NCBI GenBank assembly: GCA_947044405.1
Contig: CAMRHE010000324.1
Coordinates: 1,736,001-1,800,000, forward strand
DNA from: Leptodactylus fallax
Taxonomy: Eukaryota > Chordata > Amphibia > Anura > Leptodactylidae
DNA length: 64,000 nt
Reading direction: 5' to 3'
Shown: positions 9,993 to 19,400 of the stretch, in pieces
How the letters are laid out: every line of letters starts with the position of its first letter
Position numbering within the stretch: position 1 is the first letter of the stretch
Notes under the pieces: generated by a model
The model's input: only the letters and a program-made list of their open reading frames with translations
Told to the model about the DNA's origin: nothing
Database searches by the model: none
Translations under genes and position numbers: made by a program

Positions 9993-10103
9993 GCAGCAAG
10001 GAAACATTTTTAGAAATATCAAAAATAAAACTTGTTCTAAAAATTTCAAATTTATGGCCCCTTCAGTGCAGTTGCCCTTTTTTTTCTCAAAAAGATGCTC
10101 ATC

Positions 10104-10371
10104 TTAGGCCTTATGTGGCATAAAAGCCATGGAAAAAAGGCAGCATTTTACAGTCTAGTGAATCCCATCCACACCTTGCGGAAGAATATGCGTTGCGAAA
10201 TCACAGCTTGTCAATTATACCTATGGAAACGCCGGCAGTTTCCCTATAGGTATAATGGAAGTAGAAAGTCCAAAGAGGTATGAAATTCGCTGTGGGAAAA
10301 ACCACGAGGCATTGCCACCATGTTTTTTCCCGCAGCGCTGCTTTTCTGCTGCCCACTATTTTGGGCCTTAG
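10104..10371. mobile_element. Palindromic MITE (GGCCTTA ends)
   Basis: Starts TTAGGCCTTATGTGGC and ends TTGGGCCTTA, with the inner inverted pair CCTATGGAAACGCCGG against TTTCCCTATAGG. Related copies are at 46147-46550, 48626-48890 and 54370-54500, all with the GCGCTGC.GGAAAAA core. Non-coding. Confidence 0.75.
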
Positions 10372-10381
10372 TCTTAAATGC

Positions 10382-10976
10382 TGTTAGGATTCAGATGCAA
10401 GGCCACAATAACAAGGTTGGTGAAGAACAGGCATTAGGAGAGCAGCAGCAGAAATGGGTTGACAACTGCGAGCAGTAGAATATGCTACCTGAACGCAACA
10501 CACCTCTGCGAGCCAAGACCGGCCCCAGACACCTTCACCAGAGCTCCTCACAAGAAGAGATGGACTTTAGCTGAATCTGGAGACCGGAATTGTCACCAAA
10601 ACAGAAAAGTGTACTACAAATAGATGCACTGCAGTACAAAACAAACACTAAATCCACACACTTACTCACAGGGACAGAGAACACAGAATGGTCAACAAAT
10701 CACAAGTCAAAACCAAATCGGAACGCCAGAACCAAATCGCCAGACAGAGAGGAATCCATTACCAGAGGTTAGTATAGGAGTAACAATACAAAGTCAGGCG
10801 CAAACTAAATTAGCAAACTGAGCTAATAGTCCGCACATGAGTCAGGAGGGCGTGGCCTTTTATAGGCCTCCTCTGCTGCTAACTGGACCAAGCCAGGAAG
10901 CCTCTGGAACTGCAAAAGCTTCCCAGGTTGTCCAGGTAATGTTAAAGGTGCAGCAGCCGAATAGAGAATCCTGACT
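10382..10976 (-). mobile_element. Solo LTR, probably Ty3/Gypsy-type
   Basis: Bounded by TGTTAGGATTC and GAATCCTGACT, which mirror one another, and flanked by 5-bp direct repeats AATGC (10377-10381 and 10977-10981). A 595-bp stretch with a TATA box on the minus strand and no coding region is what recombination between the two LTRs of a retrotransposon leaves behind. Orientation follows the TATA box. The internal part is absent. Confidence 0.75.
10857..10866 (-). promoter_or_regulatory. TATA box of the solo LTR
   Basis: On the minus strand CCTATAAAAG is followed by GCCACGCCC, a classical TATA context within the LTR, about 115 bases from its upstream end. It would be the element's own promoter; activity is unknown. 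Confidence 0.5.
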
Positions 10977-11240
10977 AATGCATTGTATAAGGTTAATGCA
11001 GATAAACCACACCCACTCTCCCATCAGAAAAAAAAAAAGTGACGAGACTTCTGTAATAGTCATGAAAATAGGTACAAGACAAAGATATGTCCTGCTTATA
11101 CAGCGTAAAAGAAATTCTTAAAGGTGCAAAATAATGGGGTGTTCACATGTAGGAATTTAACCCTGAATTTGTCAAGCAGAAAATTTCTGCTTCTGGAATT
11201 TGAAGCAGATTTTTCCCCCTTTCAAAAACTGACAAGGATT

Positions 11241-11597
11241 TTAAGGATGTGTTCACACGGCGTAAAATTTTTCGCCCCTGGAGTTTTTGCCGCGGTCAGC
11301 CGTGACGGGATTCCGATGCCGTGCATCAGCATTCCGTTGCGGCTAATTGCTCCTGATTAAGCCCGGTTGAATGGGCCTAATCAGGAGCGCTGCTCGAGCC
11401 GTGGACACCGCGGACGGAATCCGCGGCAAGATAGGTCATGTTGCTTTCTTTTTCCGCTAGCGGAAAAAAGCCGCTAGAGGAAAAGAAACGCTACTGACTC
11501 CCATCAAAATGAATAGGAGGAGTTTTTTCAGGCGGATTTTGAGGCGGATTCCACGTCAAAATCCGCTGCCAAAAAACTCAGTGTGAACACAGCCTAA
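11241..11597. mobile_element. Inverted-repeat MITE (GTGTTCACAC type)
   Basis: TTAAGGATGTGTTCACAC at the left is inverse to GTGTGAACACAGCCTAA at the right. The middle has GC-rich palindromic pieces such as CCGCTAGCGG. No coding. A related but diverged stretch continues at 11600-11666 and 12291-12540, itself interrupted by an L1 fragment. Confidence 0.75.
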
Positions 11598-11666
11598 CAC
11601 TGAATTTGAAGCATATTTTGATGCTGAATTTGAAGCAGAATTTGGAGAAGAGTGCCACTGTATTTT

Positions 11667-12276
11667 TGTTTAACAAAACTCTCTTTATTGAAATTTTATA
11701 TGTATACACGGTACAGAGTTCTAAAGAATAACAATGAACAAGTAATATGAAAAACATAATCAGGAAAGGGGGAGGGGAGGGACAAGGGGAGGGAGCGGGC
11801 GAGTCAACGATCTGCTACAGTATATTCTAGACACGTACGTACAGGCATTTAATGCAAGTCAGCAAATCAGCAATGATAAAATAAACCAAGCAAGATGATA
11901 AAAGGTAGGTAGAAAATAAGAATCAAGCATTTCGAAGAGCAGTAGGAGAGCCAGGTGGACCAAATATCCAAGAATTTGTTCTTGGACAAGGAAGCCCAAT
12001 GAGCCAATTCCTCCAATATACAGATGTTAAATACTTTGTTTTCCACTGCTGGAAAGGCGGGGGCAAACTTCTCTTCAGTTGAGCAGGTATTAATAAATTT
12101 GCAGCGGAAATAAGGTAGTTGGCAAGAAAAGTAGGTTTAGCGGTAAAGCCATCATTTGGCATCCACAGCAGGATCAATTTGCGGTCTAGGTGTATAGAGG
12201 TAGAGCAAATAGATAGATGAGCAATAAGCCCCCAAAACCTGACAATCCCACCAAATATAGGACAAAGAACTAGAGT
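11667..12276 (-). mobile_element. 5'-truncated L1/Tx1-like LINE with 14-bp TSD
   Basis: A short 3' piece of an L1-type element on the minus strand, flanked by the direct repeat TGCCACTGTATTTT at 11653-11666 and 12277-12290. The 3' UTR contains AATAAA shortly before the end. The target duplication shows this is an original 5'-truncated insertion, not a later deletion. Rejoining the flanks gives one continuous MITE-like sequence. Confidence 0.88.
11923..12276 (-). pseudogene. L1 ORF2 C-terminal end
   Basis: About 118 residues resembling the extreme C-terminus of L1/Tx1 ORF2, downstream of the reverse transcriptase. The order is typical: a CPIFGGIVRFW stretch, a segment ending in NYLISAANLLIPAQLKR, then PPPFQQWKTKYLTSVYW with Trp and Lys placed as in this family. 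Nothing catalytic is present. It is open to the stop at 11923 because the insertion is short and not very old. In a full element this region follows the endonuclease and RT and contributes to RNA binding. Confidence 0.75.
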
Positions 12277-12604
12277 TGCCACTGTATTTTGTCTTTATTG
12301 GGTGGGGCCAAATTCCGCGCTGACGGAAAAGGTTTACTTTCTGCCTCCCATTCATTTCAATGGGAGTTCTAAGGCGAAATCCACCTGAAGAATGAGCAGG
12401 ACGCTTATATTTTCCACTAGCTGAAAAAAATCAGCTAATACCTCCCTTTATAATGAATGGGAGGCAGATTTCAGATGGATTTTGAGGTGGATTCCAGAAA
12501 AAGGTCACAAGAGGATGGATGGATTTTTTGAAAACCCTAGCCTTAAGTATTGTACTGCTCAATTGGCAATGGGACCTTTGGGGCCTCTTGAGGGTCCATG
12601 GCCT

Positions 12605-13542
12605 GTTAGGGGACGTTCACACTACTGCTGGTGACCATTAGTAGTGTCTGTTGCTATTGTCTGATACAAAATTTTAGCAACGGACACTAGTGGAACCGTC
12701 AAAAATCCGTTAAAAATACCATTGATTTCAATGGGATTTTATCTGGAGTTCGTTAGTGACTGTTAGTGTCCGTTTACACCAAATCCATCACATGTCCGTT
12801 ATTTGTCGCAGACAAAAAATCCTGCATGCAGGACTTTTGTGCCCGTGAAAAATAATGGTTTCATGACTGACGTCAAGCGTCCGTTATTTTTTAACATTAA
12901 AGTCTATGGGTAACGGACAGGAGTCCATTATACTGTTCATCGTTACTGTCCATTTTTTTCTGCGCATGTTTAGAAAGCAGAAACAAAAAAAAGCAAAAAA
13001 ACGTACAGTATAAAAACAGACACTAACTGATGTTAATGTGTCCATTTTTTTTACATCAGTTAGTGTTTCTTAAAAGGATTCTATCATTGGGAAACCCTAT
13101 TTTCACTAACAGCATGTCATAATAGCCTTTAGAAGGGCTATTCTTCTCCTACCTTTATTTTTCTGCTCCGTGCCGCCGTTTTGGAGAATTTTCTTCTTTC
13201 CTCTTTATGCAAATAAGTTTTCAGAAAGCACACTCTTCTGAAGATCTAGCTATGCCTCTCTTTTCTTGTGCTGATGCCTCTCCGCAGTGTCAGCACCCAC
13301 CGAGTATGCTTGTGCTTTCTGAAACTAATTTGTATAAAGAAGAAAGAAGAAAATTCTCCAAAACGGTGGCGCAGAGCAGAAAAATGGGTAGGAGAAGAAT
13401 AGCCTTTCTAAAGGCTATTACGATGTGCTGTTAGTGAAAATAGGGTTTCCCAATGATAGAATCCCTTTAATGTCTGTTATGATGGGTGTCCGTTCTGACA
13501 CCATCAGAACGGACATCCAACGGTAGTGTGAATCCACCCTTA
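12605..13542. mobile_element. MITE (TTAGGGGACGTTCACAC ends) with nested MITE
   Basis: Left end TTAGGGGACGTTCACACTAC and right end GTAGTGTGAATCCACCCTTA are inverse. The interior carries many CCGTTA/TAACGG and CGGACA/TGTCCG half-sites. A second element at 13070-13470 is inserted in it. Confidence 0.75.
13070..13470. mobile_element. Long-palindrome MITE, about 400 bp
   Basis: TTAAAAGGATTCTATCATTG at the left is the inverse of CAATGATAGAATCCCTTTAA at the right, and pairing continues for more than 100 bases per arm (GGGAAACCCTATTTTCACTA, TAGCCTTTAGAAGGGCTATT and so on). It is non-coding fold-back DNA. The open frame at 13207-13434 is simply one arm. Confidence 0.88.
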
Positions 13543-13618
13543 GCATCGGCTAGCTCTCCACCCCCTATAGCTATGCCCTATCCTATGGTTACATACAACC
13601 TGGTTTATGCATTACATA

Positions 13619-14625
13619 TGTAGGGAACTGCCATTTCTACTAGTATATAATGTATCTGGCTTCTTTGCCCCTGCAGTTTGGCTTCAGAGACCCCAGGCAT
13701 TCAGTGCAAGTTTTGTTTTGTAAATACAGTGAGTCAGACACATGTGAGGCAGAGCTGCTGCGGGGAGAGATGTGAGCAGAGCTGCTGAGACAGACATGTT
13801 ATGTCTGGGGGAGTCTAAGAGCCACTTGTTCCTCTTTACTTCACAGTATATAGTTAGGTATGTGTTACCCCCTATATACTCACAGGACCTAGCTAGTAAC
13901 CGTAGTTAGGGATCTATATATATATATAGTTCAGGGCAGTGATAGGTTAGACTTCCGAAGGCCAACTAGCTAGTTAGAGGCCCGGTGGCACTAGTAGTTT
14001 AGCTGGCAGGTTAAGGACTCAGTGTTAGGGTAGTCAGGCCTGCATCTACTGCCGTCACCGTCGCCCTGTTTGCTGCCTGTGAAGAATCTCACCATCATCA
14101 TCATCTCCTGATCGGCTGTCTGTCATCTCCTGGAAGAATCCGAGGATCCACAGTCATCCACAGGGGCCCCTGCATCTCTTCTGTTGCCTGGAGGAATTGT
14201 GCACTGGACTCTTGCTATATATCTATATATATACCCGGGTATATAACCTAAGACGGTTGAGGACTTGCTGGTTGTTGTAGTATTGCTGTGTTCTGAGTAT
14301 ATTGTATGTATGTACTATTACCCTGTTGATTCTTATAAAGCTACTGTTATAACCTTATGTGGTATCTGTATGTATTCTTCAGAATGTGAGATTAGTACAG
14401 TGATCCTTGTTAAGGCTACTAACTGTACTTCATGGGTAAGTCCCAGGAAGAGATCCTCCCTGTAATACAGAGGCTCTATCCTGGGTGGAGGCACTTATAT
14501 ATTTCATATATGTTCCCACTCTTCCCTTCAGCGAAGGCTTCAGGTCCCATTATACACACAGGTCAGCGCCAGAGTCTGTTGCGGGAGGGATAATACTCAT
14601 ACCCCCCCCCCCAAATAGGGCTACA
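13619..14625 (+). repeat. 5' LTR of the Gypsy element
   Basis: 1007 bp, TG...CA, matching 20004-21010 with about 11 substitutions and no length difference. AT-rich stretches near 13915-13930 and 14213-14246 are the only TATA-like candidates. A run of 11 C lies just before the end. Confidence 0.96.
14213..14246 (+). promoter_or_regulatory. Possible TATA region in the 5' LTR
   Basis: Alternating TATA blocks (TATATATCTATATATATA then CCCGGGTATATAA) could serve as the LTR core promoter. A simple AT repeat would look the same, so this is tentative. Confidence 0.3.
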
Positions 14626-14627
14626 TT

Positions 14628-14646
14628 TGGAGGCACTGCTGAGATT
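14628..14646 (+). promoter_or_regulatory. Primer binding site, tRNA-Thr-like
   Basis: TGGAGGCACTGCTGAGATT begins two bases after the 5' LTR. It is complementary to the 3' end, including CCA, that I recall for vertebrate tRNA-Thr (…GGTGCCTCCA), with two transition mismatches. The T discriminator base implied by TGGA fits tRNA-Thr and excludes most other tRNAs. Confidence 0.65.
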
Positions 14647-14669
14647 TAGAAGTGGGAATAGTCATTGAT

Positions 14670-15680
14670 ATGGAGAAGCGATATAGCTCAGAGGGGAACC
14701 TCCCACTAGCTACTACATGGGATTACCGACCTCCTGTTCCTCCCCTAGTTCAGGTAAAGGAAGAACCCCGCTCAGCCAGTTACCCCCCCAGTATGGCCGT
14801 CGCTAGCAGTTCCTCTAGTGACAGTGCTATTAGCACTTTAGCCAGGCTGACTGAAATGTTAGCTCAGGGCCTGCAGGCCACTCACTACAAGAAACTAAAA
14901 GTATTCTCTGGTAATGTCCCAGTACCACAAGGGGAGGAAAACTTAGAGATATGGAAAGAACATACTCTCCAATGCCTGAAGGAATGGTCTTGCTCTGAAG
15001 AAGGCAAGCGGCAGCGTATCAGTGAAAGTTTGCGGTCTCCTGCTGCAGAATTGATCCGCTTGTACAGAGACTCTCATGAAGGAGTGAGTGCATTGGACTA
15101 TATACAAGTACTGTCTGATCACTTTGAGCCATACTATGACCTTGCCCAGATGGTTGCTGATTACCGAATGGTTCGTCAAAAAGAAGGGGAAAATGTCTCT
15201 ACTTTTATTAACCGTTTACAGCTACTTCTTTCACGTCTGGTGTACCACGCAGCTATATCTACTTCAGAGGTAGACGCTATGAGAACCAGTCAGTTGGTGA
15301 GAGGGTTACAACCTCATCATCCTCTTGCTCAAGTACTCAAGGTCTTACTATCTGATAGAGTCCTTCCATTTCCTGACTTAATGAAGTTAGTGAAGAAACA
15401 AGAAGCTGACATTAGTTTTAGTACCCCTAAGAAGCGAAAAGCATCTCTAAAGAAGATGTTCCTAATTCAAACAAGGACAAACCGGCGGAGCGGTCAGAAC
15501 TTAGACAGTCCGCCACTCCACCCACTGCCACTCAATGGAGGAAGGATGCTAGAACCTGTTATAAATGTGGTCAGACGGGCCATACTGCCAGACAGTGTAC
15601 GGAGGACAGTGAGGGATTGGGACACAGTGCTGTCTTCTCTATTCAGAATCAAAGACACCGAAGGAAGGCGGGCCGAGTAA
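14670..15680 (+). CDS. gag: Gypsy gag, PNMA-like capsid domain
   Basis: Gag builds the virus-like particle of the retrotransposon. The first ATG in frame is at 14670 (336 residues). After a Pro/Ser-rich N-terminus the middle has the look of the PNMA/Ty3-Gypsy capsid: WKEHTLQCLKEWSCSEEGKR, RISESLRSPAAELIRLYRD, SALDYIQVLSDHFEPYYD and GENVSTFINRLQLLLSRLV. PNMA genes are known domesticated gags of this kind. From about 15440 the frame loses its expected Lys-rich and zinc-knuckle sequence, which instead reads in the -1 frame (CYKCGQTGHTARQC at 15557-15598). The last 80 or so residues are therefore probably not natural Gag, and the true product likely passes into the next frame. Confidence 0.8.
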   Translation: MEKRYSSEGNLPLATTWDYRPPVPPLVQVKEEPRSASYPPSMAVASSSSSDSAISTLARLTEMLAQGLQATHYKKLKVFSGNVPVPQGEENLEIWKEHTLQCLKEWSCSEEGKRQRISESLRSPAAELIRLYRDSHEGVSALDYIQVLSDHFEPYYDLAQMVADYRMVRQKEGENVSTFINRLQLLLSRLVYHAAISTSEVDAMRTSQLVRGLQPHHPLAQVLKVLLSDRVLPFPDLMKLVKKQEADISFSTPKKRKASLKKMFLIQTRTNRRSGQNLDSPPLHPLPLNGGRMLEPVINVVRRAILPDSVRRTVRDWDTVLSSLFRIKDTEGRRAE

Positions 15681-16498
15681 AGACCAGAGGCGCTATCGCG
15701 GGCTCCAGGTCCGTTGTCAAAGTCACTGTCAATGGTCATGCCGCTCCTGCCCTGTTTGATACAGGATCTCAAGTGACCCTGATTTATCGCTCGTTCTACC
15801 AAAAGTATCTGAGGGATATACCTCTTCAGTCTACGGGACAAATGAAATTGTGGGGGCTTAATTCAGGATCATATCCTGTAGATGGCAGCCTACAAGTAGT
15901 TATAGCTGTCCCTGAATTAGAAGATCAGAGTGTCGCTCCCATGAAGATTACGGCTCTTGTCTGTCCTGATACAGGGGATTCTTGTGCAGCTCCTGTGATA
16001 CTTGGCACTAATTGTCCCGCAGTGCATTATGCTTTTCTGAAGTTTCTTGGAAGAGATTGGAACCCTGCAGCTCAGCCGGTGAATATATCTTCTGATCTTA
16101 GAGAACTCTGTGATGCCCTGTCTACTGGCTATCGACATGGAATGGTATATCATATCGGTGAGAGAACCGTGGAAGTTCCTGCCGGCGGGGAGAGAGTTCT
16201 GAGAGTAGCCTCCAGCATTGCTCCCGATTTGCTTGAAGGGGGGAGTTATGTCCTTATGGAAACCCCTGAAGAAATGATTAACCAGAATGGCTGGATGGTG
16301 ATCCCAGAGAGAAAGGACTGGAGAAATAAAGTGGAGTTATCTACCTGTGTGACAGTGAGGAACTGTTCACCGCATCCGATCGTAATTGGACCATACCAGA
16401 ATGTGGCCCACTGCTACCCTGTGCTTGGAGTAAATCCATACGCTGAAGTGTGCAGGATTCAAATCCGAGATGCATCCCTAATCTCAATCTTGACTTGA
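15431..16498 (+). CDS. pro: Gypsy nucleocapsid zinc knuckle and aspartic protease
   Basis: Open in the -1 frame relative to gag, from just after a stop at 15428 to 16498. It contains a CCHC zinc knuckle (C-x2-C-x4-H-x4-C at 15557-15598) that binds element RNA, then a retropepsin-like protease with ALFDTGSQVTLI, the catalytic Asp-Thr-Gly at 15758-15766, and a later ILGTN stretch. The protease cuts Gag-Pol into mature proteins. No good start codon precedes the knuckle, so expression requires a frameshift from gag or a single-base lesion in this copy. The end overlaps pol by 52 bases. Confidence 0.82.
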   Translation, partial: EAKSISKEDVPNSNKDKPAERSELRQSATPPTATQWRKDARTCYKCGQTGHTARQCTEDSEGLGHSAVFSIQNQRHRRKAGRVKTRGAIAGSRSVVKVTVNGHAAPALFDTGSQVTLIYRSFYQKYLRDIPLQSTGQMKLWGLNSGSYPVDGSLQVVIAVPELEDQSVAPMKITALVCPDTGDSCAAPVILGTNCPAVHYAFLKFLGRDWNPAAQPVNISSDLRELCDALSTGYRHGMVYHIGERTVEVPAGGERVLRVASSIAPDLLEGGSYVLMETPEEMINQNGWMVIPERKDWRNKVELSTCVTVRNCSPHPIVIGPYQNVAHCYPVLGVNPYAEVCRIQIRDASLISILT

Positions 16499-19400
16499 GT
16501 GATCCACATTTACCAGAGGCCTGGAATCAGCGACTGACACAGAAGTTGTCTGAATTATCGGAAGTGTTCTCCATGGATGATATGGATGTAGGTTGTGCTA
16601 AAAGTGCTCAACACACTTTCCGATTGACCGATTCTACTCCCTTCCGGGAGCGACCACGGAGAGTTGCTCCAAAGGATGTTGATGAGTTAAGACAGACTCT
16701 ACAGCAAATGAAAGGTCAGGGGATCATTGTGGACAGTAAGAGCCCCTATACCTTACCTATTGTGGTGGTAAGAAAAAAATCTGGAGCAATTCGCCTATGT
16801 GTGGATTACAGAACTCTGAACCGGAGAACCTTACCTGATCAGTATACATTGCCGAGAATTGAAGAAGCTCTGGAAGCTCTGAATGGAAACTGTTGGTTCA
16901 CAGTGCTGGACCTAAGATCGGGATACTATCAAGTCCCAATGGCACCTGAGGATCAGGAAAAGACAGCCTTCATATGCCCCTTGGGTTTCTTTCAGTTCAC
17001 TCGTATGCCGCAAGGTACAAAAGGTGCGCCTGCAACGTTCCAAAGGTTGATAGAAAGAGTGTTAGGTGATTTAGTGCCCCGGGAATGCCTTGTATATCTT
17101 GACGACATTATTGTGTTTGGAAAGACGCTGGAAGAACATGAAGAACGACTCATGAGAGTACTCCAACGCTTAAAAGAAGAGGGGCTGAAGTTGTCGGCTG
17201 ACAAATGCAAATTTTGTAGATCTTCGGTCACTTATGTAGGTCATATTGTTTCTGCTGAAGGAGTTGCTACCGATCCTGGTAAGATTGAAGCTGTGGTGAA
17301 TTGGCCCCGACCGCAAAATATTACGGAGTTGCAATCTTTCTTGGGGTTTTGTGGATTCTATCGACGATTTGTGGAAGGATATTCAAAAATTGCTCGAGCC
17401 CTCCTCGACCTGTTGAAGAGTGATTCAGGAGATCCGGGAAAGAAGAAAGGGTCTTCCAAAAGCCTTTTTGGCGATAGGTGGACTGCGGATTGTGAAGAAG
17501 CATTTAAGTTGTTGAAGAAGAAATTGACAGAAGCTCCCGTTCTGGCTTATGCTGATGCACAGAAGCCATATGTGCTACATGTAGATGCCAGCTTTGAAGG
17601 ATTAGGTGGCGTGCTGCACCAAGAATACCCGGCCGGGTTACGGCCCATAGCTTTCATAAGTCGAAGTCTTTCTCCCAGCGAGAAAAATTATCCAGTACAT
17701 AAATTGGAGTTTTTGGCGCTCAAGTGGGCCATTGTTGATAAATTACATGACTATTTATACGGAGCCACGTTTGAAGTAAGAACAGACAACAATCCACTGA
17801 CATACGTTTTGTCAACCGCTAAACTCGATGCTACAGGACATCGCTGGTTGGCAGCTTTATCCAACTACCAATTCACACTCAAGTATAAATCGGGGCCTAA
17901 GAACATTGGGGCAGATGCTCTATCAAGACGGCCTGGATTACCTAGTCCGGAAGTAGTGGATGAATGGGAAGAAGTGCCAAGTCCTGGAGTAGGAGCTTTG
18001 TGTGCCATGGCTGCTGTAGTTGAAGACCGAGTAGCCTTTTCTGAAACTCGGCTTATTGACTCTATTGGGGGAGGTCCCGAAGCTGTACCAGACATGTTTG
18101 CCTACCCTGCCGCTTTAGGATCCTTTGAGAGTTGTTCTATATCTTCAAAGCGAATGATCTGGAGTCAAAAGACTGATCCTTTAATTGGACCTCTTTATCA
18201 AGCAGTGAGTTCTCAAGACAGAGAAATGTTAAAGACATCCCTACCCTCTGAATGCAGTCAACTTCTACGAGATTGGGAGAAGTTTGAAATAGACAATGGC
18301 CTACTTTATCATGTGGTGCTATATCATGATCACCCTGGAAGGCACCAACTAGTTATTCCAAGCTGCTTTCAGAAGATGATTTTCCGAAGTCTGCATGATT
18401 ATCATGGTCATTTGGGACCTGAGAAGACTTATGGCCTAATACAAGACCGATTCTACTGGCCCAAAATGAGAGATACCGTGACTCGTCTGTGTAGGTGCTG
18501 TCGCAGATGTTTGCAGAGGAAGACTGTCCCGGTTCGAGCGGCCTTCATGGGACACTTGAAGAGTTCGGGCCCCATGGATCTTGTCTGCATAGACTTCCTT
18601 TGTATTGACAACGACTCCAGAGGATTTGGAAATGTATTGGTGGTGACTGATCACTTCACACGATATGCTCAAGCCTTTCCGACTAAGGATCAAAAAGCAG
18701 TCACTGTTGCAAGAGTGCTTTGGGAAAAGTATTTTATCCATTATGGCTTACCACACCGGTTGCATTCTGATCAAGGCCGGGATTTTGAGAGTAACCTGAT
18801 CAAAGAGTTACTTCAGTTGTTGAACATCCGCAAAAGTCGGACGACGCCTTACCATCCAGAGGGAGATGCCCTTCCTGAAAGATTTAACAGGACTTTACTT
18901 GATATGCTTGGTACCTTACGAATTGAGGATAAGCGATCCTGGAGTCGAAAAGTGGAGGCTATGGTGCATGCCTATAATAGTACAAGGCACGAGAGCACAG
19001 GATATTCACCATACTTTCTGATGTTTGGAAGAGAGCCTAGGCTACCTATTGACATCTTGTTGGGAGTCTCTACCGATGGTATCAGTCATCGAGATCATTA
19101 CCGATATGTGGCACGTTTGAAAGAAATGCTTAAGAGTGCTTATGAGCTGGCTGAGGAAAATGCGGCCAAAGTGAATGAAGGAAATAAAAGGAGATTTGAT
19201 CTTCGAGTAAGATACCGAGAATTGAACCCTGGGGACCATGTTCTGCTACGGAATTTGGGAGCATCTGCAAAACATAAGCTGGCTGATCGATGGCGGAGTG
19301 AACTCTTTACAGTGGTAGATCGGTTGCCTGGAATACCAGTCTACAAGATAAAAGGACGGGACGGGAGGATCAGGACTTGGCATAGAAATCATTTGTTGCC

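Noticed and set aside
14265..14465. 66-codon frame, present twice identically (also 20650-20850)
   Set aside because: Part of the Gypsy LTR, duplicated because the LTR is duplicated.
15415..15460. Canonical -1 slippery heptamer at the gag/protease transition
   Set aside because: I looked for X-XXY-YYZ in register with gag and found none; AAAAGC and CTAAAGAAG do not fit.
17865..19239. Minus-strand frames of 60-101 codons inside pol
   Set aside because: Shadow frames of the long pol reading frame.
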